Shown here piece by piece: positions 9,854 to 18,828 of a stretch of 64,000 nucleotides of DNA. Each line of letters begins with the position of its first letter. Positions within the stretch are counted from its first letter, which is position 1. This DNA comes from CAXBNB01 sp049115735 (GTDB lineage: Bacteria; Bacteroidota; Bacteroidia; Cytophagales; Cyclobacteriaceae): contig JAGDZP010000012.1 of NCBI GenBank assembly GCA_049115735.1, positions 372,001 through 436,000 on the forward strand, written 5' to 3'. Both the position numbers and the translations under genes were made by a program. Under the pieces are notes generated by a model. The model ran no database searches and had not been told where the DNA came from. It saw only the letters and a program-made list of their open reading frames with translations.

Positions 9854-10064
9854 AATATATTGATCATATATCCGGGATAAAGCTAATATCTTCAGCTAAC
9901 CTTAACCTTATGTTTTCAGACTTTGCTGCTAACTTCCAAAGGATATTGACGGATATACTGATTTTTATAAAGCTTAATATCAGATGCTTTTAGCAATATT
10001 TTAATCATGAGACTTTTCATAATAATATTAATATATCATTTAAATTTAATTAATGAATTAATTA

Positions 10065-10098
10065 TGATATAAAACAGTCTAAAATTGATATAAAACAG
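10065..10098 (+). promoter_or_regulatory. Tandem 13-bp direct repeat, probable AraC-type operator
   Basis: TGATATAAAACAG occurs at 10065-10077 and again at 10086-10098, exactly 21 bp apart, i.e. two helical turns on one face. Direct half-sites at this spacing are typical of AraC-family regulators. The first copy sits inside the 18-bp motif ATTATGATATAAAACAGT (10061-10078) that recurs with 2 mismatches at 18643, upstream of an AraC-type gene. It is placed about 20 bp before a possible -33 box. Confidence 0.55.
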
Positions 10099-10117
10099 AT
10101 GGATAGATTGCCGAATG

Positions 10118-10151
10118 TTTGGCTAATTTGTTTATTAAAAAATGAACTTTG
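10118..10151 (+). promoter_or_regulatory. Possible promoter of the Tm-1-like operon
   Basis: TTTG at 10118-10121 and GAACTTTG at 10144-10151 (one mismatch to TAnnTTTG) are separated by 22 bp, slightly longer than the usual 19-21. This would start transcription near 10158, just before the ATG at 10168. The imperfect match would fit a promoter that needs an activator at the adjacent direct repeats. Confidence 0.35.
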
Positions 10152-10167
10152 TTGATTGAATTCCCTA

Positions 10168-11412
10168 ATGGATAACGAATCTACTTTTCCTGCTGACAAG
10201 AAGACTGTGCTGATGTTTGGTTGCTTCGACTCCAAAGGAGAGGATTTTTCCTACCTACATGCATGTTTGAAAGCTCAAGAGATCAATATCCTGACAATGA
10301 ATACCGGTACTTATGATAGCACAGCTTCATTTGATGATGATGTCATCGCGGCTGAGGTAGCTGATGTATCTGGTACAAGTCTGGATGAGTTGAGAAAAGC
10401 TGATGATCGGGGACTAGCAGTGACAAAAATGGGTGAGGGAGCGGCTTTCGTAATTGCCAAACTGGTGAAGGAGGTTAGGATAGATGGAGCGATCAGTATG
10501 GGAGGTGGAGGAGGAACCTATATAGCTCTTTCGGCGATGCAGGCTATGCCATTTGGTATGCCAAAGCTTTGTTTGAGCACGATTGCAACGAAAGACTTAT
10601 CTCGTCAAATTGGAGCTAAGGATATTACTCTGATGCCATCTATTGTGGATGTCGCAGGGTTAAATAGCATTAGTCGTGTGCTGATATCTCAGGCTGCTGG
10701 ATCGATAGCCGGAATGGTAGCATCCTCAATGGTTCAATACGAAAAGAAAACCGGAAGTATAGCGATCAGTATGTTTGGGAATACTACTGAATGTGTTGAG
10801 ATATGTACAAAAATCCTAAAAGAAAAGGGTTATGATGTGCTTACTTTTCATTCTGTAGGAGTTGGTGGCCGGACGATGGAATCCCTGATTCTGGATGATT
10901 GCTTTGATGCCGTACTTGATATCACCACTACAGAGCTGGCTGATGATTTATGTGAGGGAATATGCAGCGCTGGTCCTGATCGATTGACTGCAGCCGCTAA
11001 AATGGGTATTCCACAAGTAGTTGTTCCCGGTTGTTTGGATATGGTAAACTACGGGCATAAGGATACTGTGCCCGAAAAATATAAATCAAGAGAACTGTAC
11101 AGCTGGGCTCCAGATGTGACGCTGATGAGAACTAATGAAGAAGAGAACCGCACTCTAGGCTTGAGACTTGCTGAAAAACTGAATGCATCAAAAGGACCTG
11201 TGACAATCATACTTCCATTAAAGGGAATATCAAAAGTAAGTAGTGAAGGAGGGGTATTCTATCGACCAGAGGTAGACAGAGTTCTATTTGATTCAATAAA
11301 AGAAAAGACAAGTGAGCATATATCTATAGTAGAATTAGAGGCAAACATCAATGAGGCTGTATTTGCTGAACATGCGGTGGCCGAACTTTTGGCTATGCTG
11401 GGGGTGAATTAA
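10168..11412 (+). CDS. Tm-1-like ATP-binding (UPF0261) protein
   Basis: 414 residues from the ATG at 10168; a TTG 12 bp upstream is also in frame. It matches the UPF0261/Tm-1-like family over its full length (usual ~400): VLMFGCFDSKGEDFSYL at the N-terminus, GMGEGAAF-type MGEGAAFVIAKL, the glycine loop ISMGGGGGTYIALSAMQAMPFGMPK, LMPSIVDVAGLN, VGVGGRTMESL and VVVPGCLDMVNYG. In plants and fungi this domain is fused to a TIM-barrel domain, whose bacterial homologue is the next gene. Known members bind ATP; the substrate is unknown. It heads an operon with a TIM-barrel and a cupin protein. No signal peptide, so cytoplasmic. Confidence 0.92.
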   Translation: MDNESTFPADKKTVLMFGCFDSKGEDFSYLHACLKAQEINILTMNTGTYDSTASFDDDVIAAEVADVSGTSLDELRKADDRGLAVTKMGEGAAFVIAKLVKEVRIDGAISMGGGGGTYIALSAMQAMPFGMPKLCLSTIATKDLSRQIGAKDITLMPSIVDVAGLNSISRVLISQAAGSIAGMVASSMVQYEKKTGSIAISMFGNTTECVEICTKILKEKGYDVLTFHSVGVGGRTMESLILDDCFDAVLDITTTELADDLCEGICSAGPDRLTAAAKMGIPQVVVPGCLDMVNYGHKDTVPEKYKSRELYSWAPDVTLMRTNEEENRTLGLRLAEKLNASKGPVTIILPLKGISKVSSEGGVFYRPEVDRVLFDSIKEKTSEHISIVELEANINEAVFAEHAVAELLAMLGVN

Positions 11413-11450
11413 GAATTTGAATTAATTAATAATTAAAAAAGAAAAATAAA

Positions 11451-12314
11451 ATGCCAAATCCATGGACAGGTAAGGGAAATCCCTACACAAAACAGGAAGT
11501 CAGAGATCGCCTACAAGCGACACTGGATCAAAACAAAGTGATCATCGCTGCTGGTGCCGGTACGGGTATCAGCGCCAAGTTTATAGAAAAGGGTGGCGCT
11601 GATCTGATCATCATCTATAACTCCGGTCGATTCAGAATGTCAGGTCATGGCTCTACAGCTGGGATGATGGCCTACGGAGATGCCAACGCCGTAGCAATGG
11701 AGATTGGTGAATTTGAAGTGCTGCCCGTGGTTGAAGAAGTGCCTGTGATTTGTGGTGTACATGGTAGCGACCCTAGGAGAAGAATGTGGCACTTTCTGGG
11801 ACAAGTGAAGGATATGGGTTTTTCGGGTGTCAATAATTTTCCGACCCACTCAATCGTTGACGGTCACTTTCGAAATGTACTGGAAGAAACAGGAATGAGC
11901 TTCAGAAAGGAAGTGGATATGGTTGGCCTGGCAACCAAGATGGATTTGTTCTCAGTGGTATATGTGGCCAAGCCGGAAGAAGCCAGGCAAATGGCAGAGG
12001 CCGGTGCTGATGCTGTTATAGCCCATGTCGGTACTACCGTGGGAGGATCTATCGGTGTAGTGGGTGCTACGTGCACAATGGATGATGCGGTCGAGCGGAC
12101 TCAGGAAATAATAGACGCTGTGAAAACGGCCAATCCGGATACTTTCTTTTTGGCACATGGTGGACCGGTGAACACACCAGAGGATGTTCGTATCATATTG
12201 GATAGGACGGATGCGCACGGATTTGTTGGGGCATCATCACTAGAAAGAATGGGTGTGGAGGAATCACTCACAAACCTAACGAAGAAATTCAAGTCATTGA
12301 CTTTATCTAAATAG
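11451..12314 (+). CDS. PEP hydrolase-like TIM-barrel protein (Tm-1 C-terminal domain homologue)
   Basis: 287 residues of the PF09370-type family: KVIIAAGAGTGISAKFIEKGGADLIIIYNSGRFRMSGHGSTAGMMAYGDANA, then VICGVHGSDPRRRMWHFLGQVKDMGFSGVNNFPT, ADAVIAHVGTTVGGSIG, and FLAHGGPVNTPEDV. These are the beta-alpha turns of a phosphoenolpyruvate mutase/isocitrate lyase-like barrel, in which the family could perform C-C or C-P chemistry on a keto acid. It follows the Tm-1-like gene by 38 bp of A-rich leader. The plant Tm-1 protein joins the same two domains in one chain, so the two proteins very probably act together. The substrate is not known. Confidence 0.92.
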   Translation: MPNPWTGKGNPYTKQEVRDRLQATLDQNKVIIAAGAGTGISAKFIEKGGADLIIIYNSGRFRMSGHGSTAGMMAYGDANAVAMEIGEFEVLPVVEEVPVICGVHGSDPRRRMWHFLGQVKDMGFSGVNNFPTHSIVDGHFRNVLEETGMSFRKEVDMVGLATKMDLFSVVYVAKPEEARQMAEAGADAVIAHVGTTVGGSIGVVGATCTMDDAVERTQEIIDAVKTANPDTFFLAHGGPVNTPEDVRIILDRTDAHGFVGASSLERMGVEESLTNLTKKFKSLTLSK

Positions 12315-12320
12315 AGATTG

Positions 12321-12728
12321 ATGGATAAGTATTGGAAATTTATTGACGAAGGTGAAACTGTCGTTGAAAAGGTGCTGGGTCGTGACCATAGCTGGTATTT
12401 CAATCCTGAAATTACCGAACAGGCTGGAACCTTTATGGTGAAAGTGACTATCCCGACCGGTGGTCAACATGATTTTCACCGCCATCCTGAAATGAACGAA
12501 ATTTTGTACGTATTGAAAGGAACAGCCGAGCAGTGGGTTGAAGATGAAATGAAAATGATGCAGCCCGGAGATTCAGTCTATATTGCTCCTGATGTCGTGC
12601 ATGGTACCTTCAATGCTGGTGATAATGACCTTGAATTATTGGCGATACTGTCACCATCCCAAGGTTGGGAGGCCGGCACTTTAGACGAGTCGCAAAACTT
12701 ACCATATTCAGAGTACAGAAAGAATTAG
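12321..12728 (+). CDS. Small cupin-domain protein
   Basis: 135 residues from ATG 12321, 6 bp after the TIM-barrel stop. Cupin motif 1 is G-G-Q-H-D-F-H-R-H-P-E-M-N-E-I-L-Y-V-L-K-G, giving two His and a Glu as metal ligands. Motif 2 is PGDSVYIAPDVVHGTFN with the third His. No signal peptide. As the third gene of the operon it is likely a metal-dependent sugar isomerase-like or binding cupin acting on the same substrate as the upstream pair; this is inference from position. Confidence 0.88.
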   Translation: MDKYWKFIDEGETVVEKVLGRDHSWYFNPEITEQAGTFMVKVTIPTGGQHDFHRHPEMNEILYVLKGTAEQWVEDEMKMMQPGDSVYIAPDVVHGTFNAGDNDLELLAILSPSQGWEAGTLDESQNLPYSEYRKN

Positions 12729-12780
12729 TATTATTAAAACCTAAGAACAAAAACTACTGCTATCACTAAATCACCAAACC

Positions 12781-15700
12781 ATGATTCATTCAAGAATTAA
12801 GCTTTCCTTTTTCGCAATCTGTTTATTCTTTTCTTGCACCTCACAAAATGAGAAACTGCCTGAGCTTACCTATACTGGAGAAGAACCTAGGGTGCAAAAT
12901 CCATTAAGCCCTGAAGCCTCACAAAAGCACATTCAGGTGCCTGAAGGTTTTGAGGCTGTTCTTTTTGCTTCCGAACCAGATATTATCAACCCTATTGCTT
13001 TCGCTTGGGATGAGGGTGGTAGGCTATGGGTGGTTCAGTCCCAGGACTACCCGCACGGCTTGGGCAATGATGTAGGAGGGGATAGGATTACTATTTGCGA
13101 GGATACAAATGGTGATGGTAGAGCGGATAAATTCACCGATTATGCCACTGAACAAAGTCTGACTACAGGTTTAGTGATTGTCAAAGGGGGCATTATTGTA
13201 GCACAAGCTCCAGAAATAGCTTTTTTGGAGGATACTGATGGTGATGATAAAATGGACAAACGTACCGTGCTTTTTGGTGGCTTTGGTACCTGGGATACCC
13301 ATGCAGGACCAGCTAATTTGAAGTATGGTTTGGATAACAATATTTGGGGTTCGGTTGGTTATTCGGGATTTGAAAATGAATTTGAGGGAAAAAATATTGA
13401 GTTTAAAATGGGCGTTTACCGCTTTTCGAAAGATGGTAAATACTTCGAACCCATTGGTCAATTCAATAATAATACCTGGGGTCTGGGCATTCGTGAAGAT
13501 TTCGAAATCTTCGGTTCTACTGCTAACAACAACCATGCTTGTTATGTGGGTATCCCGCTTAGACACTATGACTACTTAAGAAAGAAACCTACCTGGGCAA
13601 TCAATTCAGATTTTATTCAAGGGCATTACGAAATCACATCAGTTGATACTATTCCACTACAGCAGGTGGATGTCCGTGGGGGGTATACGGCTGCAGCAGG
13701 GGCTAATTTTTACACAGCAAGAAATTACCCTCAAGAATACCAGCGTCAGATGTATGTCAATGAACCTACGGGACATTTAGTGCATATCGCTAGGATCGTT
13801 CATGACGGTGCGGGGTATATGGAGGTAGACGGTGGCAATATTTTCGCCAGTACAGATGCTTGGACGGCTCCTGTTTACACAGAGACTGGACCGGACGGAA
13901 ACTTGTGGGTAGCTGACTGGTACAACCCTGTCATTCAGCATAACCCTGATAGAAGGGGAATGGACAATCAGATTTGGAATGACGAAAGAGGAGAAGGAAA
14001 TGCCCATATCAATTCCCTTCGTGACAAAGGACATGGGAGAATTTACATCATCAGACATGTGGATGGAGATGACTCAGATATCACAGAAATTGATGTTAAT
14101 GATAATGATGCGCTGTTGGAAGCTTTGCAGAGTGACAATATGTTTTGGAGAACAACTGCCCAACGTTTGATTGTGGAGAACAATAAAACTGACCTCATCC
14201 CCAATCTACTAAAGCTGGCGAGAGATGAAGGGAATTCAGATGCCAGTGGTTTTAATGGAGCTGCTGTACATGCACTTTGGACTTTAGACGGACTTGGTGT
14301 GCTCGATGGTTCAAATCTGGAAGCTACCAAAGTAGTGACCAATTCCTTATCAAGTAAATCAGATGCAGTTAGAAGAGCAGGACTGGTTTTGCTTCGAAAT
14401 ACTGAACAATCAAGTGATGAATTAGCTAAGTCAGGTTTATTGAAGGATGCAGACCTCCATATCCGACTTGCTGCCATTTTGCGAGCTGGGGAATTGCCTG
14501 AGACTGACCTGCTATCTAAGGCTATTGCAGAGGCATCAAAAGATCAAACAAACAATTCTGACAAGTGGCTGAGTGCGGCATTGAAGGTGTACTATCGAGA
14601 ATTGAATACAGATGTAATTGATGAGGATAATGTTACCATGTTGATACCATCGGCTGCTGAAAAAAGAGTGGTTTGGCGTTATACGGAAGACAAACCAGCA
14701 GATAACTGGTATGCTTCAGATTTTGATGATTCCCCCTGGGCAGAAGGGCGTTCGCCATTTGGGGGTAAGGATATGTCTAAGGTTAAGACAAGCTGGAGTA
14801 AGTCTGATATTTATATGAGAAGAGAAATTGATCTCAATGAGATTATCAACGAGCCAGTATTGAAGATTATGCATGATGATAATTACGATGTATATGTCAA
14901 TGGACAGCCACTCATATCAGAAAATGGCGTGAGTGAGATTTACAAGTATGTGAAGCTTGATAGCGCTCTGGGCCAGCTTTTCATAAAAGGAAAGAATGTA
15001 ATTGCGGTGCACTGTCATGACAATGGTGGCAAACAATACATTGATGCGGGGATCGGTAAGGTCAGCAAGCCGAAAGCCGATGTGGTCTTTGATCTGAATA
15101 CTGTTTCTCAAAAAATGGCCTTTGACAGGACTGTATTGAATGCGACTGTCGGACAAACCGTAGAAATTGTCTTGACGAATAAAGATGAAATGCCGCACAA
15201 CCTTGTCGTTATTGAGAAAGGCAGCTTAGAAGCCTTTGGTAAAATGGTCGATGGGTTTTTGGATAACCCTGAAGCACCCAAAGTGGGTTATGTGCCAAAC
15301 TCACGGTATGTACTGGCTGCTACCGAAATGATTGATCCGGGTGTTAAGACTTCTATTATTTTCAAACTGCCTAACCTGCCCGGGCGGTATCCTTTCGTTT
15401 GCACTTTCCCGGGACACTGGCGTATGATGCAAGGTGTCATTATTGTAAGTGCTCCCGGGACTTATATTTCTGACGATCCAAACGCCAAAAGAATATCCAT
15501 GATGGGTGGAGGTGGCTCGCATGATTTCACAAGATTCTTTGGAGTGCAGGATGGTAAATTTTTAAGTGAAGAAGGTAAGAATACTGTGACCTATACAGAA
15601 AGCTCTACACAATTCGGAAGCTGGATGGATGAATCGGATATCCTTTATATATGTAATAATAAGCCTCTGGATCAAGACACACGAAAGAAGATTTTTTCAC

Positions 15701-16113
15701 ATGTTAATGCTGGTAAGGGGTTAATTATTTACCATCCTGGTATTTGGTATAATTGGAAGGACTGGCCGGAATACAACAAGGAGCTTGTAGGCGGTGGTTC
15801 AAAATCACATGAAAAGCTACAAGAATTTGAGGTCCAGGTGGTGAAGCCAAACCACCCACTTATGAAGGGCGTTCCTTCTAAATTTAGGATAATTGATGAG
15901 CTGTATCGTTTTGTTCAGGACCCTAAGGGTACGGATGTTGAGGTGCTGGCAATTGGTAAGGGATTAGAATCTGGGGAAGAGTTTCCGGTGGTATGGGTTG
16001 TCAAACATCCGAAAGCTAAAATAGTAGCCAATACGCTGGGACATGACGCTCGGGCACACGATTTGAAGGCTTATCAAACCATTTTGAAGAATACTATTAA
16101 ATGGGTGAAGTGA
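12781..16113 (+). CDS. Lipoprotein with PVC-type dehydrogenase propeller, HEAT repeats, jelly-roll, azurin and ThuA domains
   Basis: 1110 residues, lipobox LFFSC at C19. Order of domains: PVC-type dehydrogenase/NHL propeller (~45-425; PEGFEAVLFASEPDIINPIAFAWDEGGRLWVV, CEDTNGDGRADKF, VADWYNPVIQHNPD); HEAT-like repeats (~430-610); a galactose-binding-like jelly roll (~617-765; ADNWYASDFDDSPW, YVNGQPL); a type 1 copper domain (~766-898) with H806, C874, H879 and M883 in the azurin order C-x4-H-x3-M; and a ThuA domain (~900-1110; LIIYHPGIWYNW, NTLGHDARAH). Many relatives carry a CxxCH haem c, but none is present here, so copper would be the electron acceptor. It is probably a periplasmic or outer-membrane sugar oxidase. 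It follows the cupin gene by 52 bp. Confidence 0.85.
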   Translation: MIHSRIKLSFFAICLFFSCTSQNEKLPELTYTGEEPRVQNPLSPEASQKHIQVPEGFEAVLFASEPDIINPIAFAWDEGGRLWVVQSQDYPHGLGNDVGGDRITICEDTNGDGRADKFTDYATEQSLTTGLVIVKGGIIVAQAPEIAFLEDTDGDDKMDKRTVLFGGFGTWDTHAGPANLKYGLDNNIWGSVGYSGFENEFEGKNIEFKMGVYRFSKDGKYFEPIGQFNNNTWGLGIREDFEIFGSTANNNHACYVGIPLRHYDYLRKKPTWAINSDFIQGHYEITSVDTIPLQQVDVRGGYTAAAGANFYTARNYPQEYQRQMYVNEPTGHLVHIARIVHDGAGYMEVDGGNIFASTDAWTAPVYTETGPDGNLWVADWYNPVIQHNPDRRGMDNQIWNDERGEGNAHINSLRDKGHGRIYIIRHVDGDDSDITEIDVNDNDALLEALQSDNMFWRTTAQRLIVENNKTDLIPNLLKLARDEGNSDASGFNGAAVHALWTLDGLGVLDGSNLEATKVVTNSLSSKSDAVRRAGLVLLRNTEQSSDELAKSGLLKDADLHIRLAAILRAGELPETDLLSKAIAEASKDQTNNSDKWLSAALKVYYRELNTDVIDEDNVTMLIPSAAEKRVVWRYTEDKPADNWYASDFDDSPWAEGRSPFGGKDMSKVKTSWSKSDIYMRREIDLNEIINEPVLKIMHDDNYDVYVNGQPLISENGVSEIYKYVKLDSALGQLFIKGKNVIAVHCHDNGGKQYIDAGIGKVSKPKADVVFDLNTVSQKMAFDRTVLNATVGQTVEIVLTNKDEMPHNLVVIEKGSLEAFGKMVDGFLDNPEAPKVGYVPNSRYVLAATEMIDPGVKTSIIFKLPNLPGRYPFVCTFPGHWRMMQGVIIVSAPGTYISDDPNAKRISMMGGGGSHDFTRFFGVQDGKFLSEEGKNTVTYTESSTQFGSWMDESDILYICNNKPLDQDTRKKIFSHVNAGKGLIIYHPGIWYNWKDWPEYNKELVGGGSKSHEKLQEFEVQVVKPNHPLMKGVPSKFRIIDELYRFVQDPKGTDVEVLAIGKGLESGEEFPVVWVVKHPKAKIVANTLGHDARAHDLKAYQTILKNTIKWVK

Positions 16114-16209
16114 TGACGGGACGTCAGAATTCAATTAAAACCATTGTCTTCTTTTTTGCACTATAATTATTATTGAATACCACTTCTAAATTATAAAGCT
16201 TGAAGAACT

Positions 16210-17622
16210 ATGAAAAAACTATTGTTCCTGTTCGTTTCTTGTTTATTGCAAGCTGGGTGCGATCAAGCAGAAGGTGACAAAAAGCCTAATATCATTCTTG
16301 TATTCATTGATGATATGGGTTGGTCCGATTTTTCATGTTTTGGAAATACCGATGCGCAAACACCAAATATTGACAAACTGGCATCTGAGGGCATCTCTTT
16401 TGAGCAGTTTTATGTCAACTCACCGATCTGCTCTCCTTCTCGCATCGCGATTTCAACAGGTCAGTACCCTCAACGATATAATATTACATCCTACCTTAGT
16501 TACAGAAAGCAGAACATGGAGCGCGGCATAGCAAACTGGCTCGACCCAAAAGCCCCGATGTTGGCGAGAAGCCTTCAAGAAGGGGGATATGCTACTGGAC
16601 ATTTCGGGAAATGGCATATGGGTGGACAAAGGGATGTAGATGACGCCTATCCAATTTCCGCATACGGTTTTGATGAATCCTTAACCAATTTTGAAGGACT
16701 GGGAGCAAAGTTACTTCCATTGACCAAGGATGGGACCGGCAAGGTTGGTCGAATATGGGATAAAGCTGAGATCCTGGGTGAGCCGGTGACATGGATGCAA
16801 CGGTCTGAGATTACATCTGGATTTATTGATGCAGCCATTCCGTTTATGGATAAAGCGCTGATCGAGGATAAACCTTTTTATGTTAATCTTTGGCCTGATG
16901 ATGTTCATAGTCCTTTTTGGCCTCCTTTTAAAGAATATGGTGTGGCAAAAGAAAAGGGCAAGAGAGGCCTGTACCTGGCTGTTCTAGAAGCCATGGACAA
17001 GCAGTTTGGTAAACTTTTCGATTACATTAAGAACAATGAAAAATTGAGGGATAACACGCTGATCTTGGTTTGTTCGGATAACGGGCCGGAACTGGGTGCT
17101 GGAAAAGCTGGTAACCTAAAGGGTTATAAAACACATTTGTACGAAGGAGGTATTCGTTCTTCTTTGATAGTGTGGGGGCCTACATTCGTAGTTAAAGAGG
17201 CACAGGGTAAACGCAACAAGGAATCGGTATTCTCTGCGGTTGACTTGGTGCCATCGCTTTTAAAATTCACAAACACAAGAGCTGACTCCAAGATCCAATA
17301 TGATGGAGAAAATAAACTCGAAACGATTCTTGGTAAATCAAACGCTTCACGTAAGTCACCCATTTTTTACAGTCGGCCACCAGATCGGAAAAATTATTAT
17401 GGATTTAAGGATCTGCCCGATCTGGCGATGCGTGATGGAAAATGGAAGCTTTTATGTGATTATGATGGCAGTCGGCCAGAACTATTTGATATATTGGCTG
17501 ATCCCGGAGAAACGACAAACCTTTCTGGCGACAACAACGAAGTTGTAAATGCGATGACCAAGCGTTTAGTGAGCTGGTGGGAATCAATGCCTAAATTAGA
17601 ATCAGCTGAGTTTTCAAAATAA
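16210..17622 (+). CDS. Sulfatase lipoprotein (S1 family)
   Basis: 470 residues with lipobox LQAGC (C17). The S1 sulfatase core is clear: IILVFIDDMGWSDFSCFG with metal Asp34-Asp35, and the formylglycine site C74-S-P-S-R followed by IAISTGQYPQRY. GHFGKWHMGG and VCSDNGPELG supply further active-site residues. The C-terminal ELFDILADPGETTNLSGD is the common sulfatase tail. Enzyme role: hydrolysis of a sulfate ester, probably on a carbohydrate, outside the cytoplasm. It is 96 bp after the copper/ThuA lipoprotein, so probably the same transcript. A formylglycine-generating enzyme must be encoded elsewhere. Confidence 0.94.
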   Translation: MKKLLFLFVSCLLQAGCDQAEGDKKPNIILVFIDDMGWSDFSCFGNTDAQTPNIDKLASEGISFEQFYVNSPICSPSRIAISTGQYPQRYNITSYLSYRKQNMERGIANWLDPKAPMLARSLQEGGYATGHFGKWHMGGQRDVDDAYPISAYGFDESLTNFEGLGAKLLPLTKDGTGKVGRIWDKAEILGEPVTWMQRSEITSGFIDAAIPFMDKALIEDKPFYVNLWPDDVHSPFWPPFKEYGVAKEKGKRGLYLAVLEAMDKQFGKLFDYIKNNEKLRDNTLILVCSDNGPELGAGKAGNLKGYKTHLYEGGIRSSLIVWGPTFVVKEAQGKRNKESVFSAVDLVPSLLKFTNTRADSKIQYDGENKLETILGKSNASRKSPIFYSRPPDRKNYYGFKDLPDLAMRDGKWKLLCDYDGSRPELFDILADPGETTNLSGDNNEVVNAMTKRLVSWWESMPKLESAEFSK

Positions 17623-17731
17623 TCATATTTGAAGAAAGGTATCTAAAATACCTCGCTAAAGCCATTATGGGCTGTCATGCATTTCGAATTACCCAAACAA
17701 TTTCTTTGAATCATTTTGAATGCAGTCTTTC

Positions 17732-18601
17732 TCATATAAGCTTATTGTATGCCTTCCTATACTTCAACGGGCTGGTTCCGGTAAGCTGTTTGAATTTTCT
17801 ATTAAAATGGGAGAGGGTTTTATAGCCGCATTCATAGGCTATTTGAACGATGGTGTGATCATCATTCAGCAATAGCTTGCAAGCGAGACTGATGCGAAGT
17901 TCAGCTACAAAATCGGAGAATGTTTTGTTGGCCCTGGCTTTGAAATAGCGACTGAATGAGGTAGGAGATAAGTTGGCGAGTGAAGCTGCCGTTTCTAGTT
18001 TGATGTCTGATTTGAAATTGTTCAGCACATAAGCGTGCACGAGTCTCATGCGCTCTGAGTCAGCATCGGATACAGTATTCATATATCCTTCCTTATTGAT
18101 GTACTTAACATCTTTAGAACCTGATAGTATGTTAAGAATTTGCAGTAAGGAGAGCACACCATCAAACTGTTCTTGATGCAGCATACCCTTCATTATTTCC
18201 CGAATGGTATCCCGTGTTTTTCCCGCTACTTCCAAGCCTAGATTGGCCTTCTGCATTAGCTCGTGAATACCATTCATTTCTTGTTTGTTGAGGAAGGATT
18301 CTCCCATGAAGTCCGGTGAGAAATAAATAACAATCACATGTGTCATTAGCCCGAGGTTTTGAAAGTATTGCTCGTCATTGCGCCAGACATGTGGAACATT
18401 TGAACCTGTAAAAACCAGGTCTCCTGCTTCAAAATGGCTGATATTGTCCCCAACAAACCGGGTACCTTCTCCTTCAAGCACCATCGCTATTTGATATTCA
18501 ACATGGAAATGCCAGTTTGGATCAAAGAAGGGTTCTTTTAACTCATGTATCAGAAAAGTGCGGGATTCCGGGATGGGAGATTTTCGGATGGCTTCTTTCA
18601 T
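17732..18601 (-). CDS. AraC-family transcriptional regulator with N-terminal cupin
   Basis: 289 residues. The N-terminal half is a cupin-type sensor (HFHVEYQIAMVLEGEGTRFVGDNISHFEAGDLVFTGSNVPHVW). The C-terminal ~100 residues hold the two AraC helix-turn-helix units: DIKLETAASLANLSPTSFSRYFKARANKTFSDFV and HTIVQIAYECGYKTLSHFNRKFKQLTGTSPLKYRK, the second being the family signature. It lies convergent to the sulfatase at the end of the cluster. An 18-bp motif starting 42 bp upstream of its ATG is nearly the same as one in front of the Tm-1-like operon, so it is the likely regulator of the cluster and of itself. Confidence 0.95.
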   Translation of the reverse strand: MKEAIRKSPIPESRTFLIHELKEPFFDPNWHFHVEYQIAMVLEGEGTRFVGDNISHFEAGDLVFTGSNVPHVWRNDEQYFQNLGLMTHVIVIYFSPDFMGESFLNKQEMNGIHELMQKANLGLEVAGKTRDTIREIMKGMLHQEQFDGVLSLLQILNILSGSKDVKYINKEGYMNTVSDADSERMRLVHAYVLNNFKSDIKLETAASLANLSPTSFSRYFKARANKTFSDFVAELRISLACKLLLNDDHTIVQIAYECGYKTLSHFNRKFKQLTGTSPLKYRKAYNKLI

Positions 18602-18642
18602 TTCGATACAAATTTATCACAAGTTAGAGTATTTGGTTTGTT

Positions 18643-18660
18643 ATTATGATAATAAACAGT
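18643..18660 (+). promoter_or_regulatory. 18-bp motif shared with the Tm-1-like operon promoter
   Basis: ATTATGATAATAAACAGT differs from ATTATGATATAAAACAGT (10061-10078) at 2 of 18 positions. It lies 42-59 bp upstream of the AraC-type gene (-), about 27 bp before a TAAATTTG box in that gene's direction (18609-18616). It is also upstream of the PepSY-type gene (+). It is a probable binding site of the AraC-type protein. Confidence 0.5.
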
Positions 18661-18828
18661 TGAAATGGAAGGCTCACTAAGAATTCCTCTGTTAGGGTAA
18701 GAACTAAATAATTATTCGGTACTAGATAGGAGATCATTTGACCATAGTATGTATTATTTTCGTGCGATTTTATCAGATAAGGTTGTCCGTTTGAATTGAT
18801 AATTCTTGTAAAACCTGAATGAAATATT

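Larger units (their letters stand above)
9854..10167. other. AT-rich divergent intergenic region
   Basis: 314 bp between the DUF5916 gene (-) and the Tm-1-like gene (+), with no coding frame. It is very AT-rich around 10015-10075 and carries the 13-bp direct repeat and the shared 18-bp motif described separately. It probably holds both promoters. Confidence 0.6.

Noticed and set aside
10168..12314. Antiviral defence role for the Tm-1-like pair
   Set aside because: Plant Tm-1 blocks a tobamovirus replicase, but bacterial homologues sit in metabolic contexts and the neighbours here are sulfatase and sugar-acid genes.
14043..14477. 144-codon reverse frame inside the HEAT region of the copper/ThuA lipoprotein
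   Set aside because: Antisense shadow of a well-supported gene; Ser/Leu-rich with no motif.
12781..16113. Haem c-binding site in the PVC-type dehydrogenase lipoprotein
   Set aside because: No CxxCH occurs anywhere in the chain; the cysteine near the end of the azurin domain is a copper ligand.
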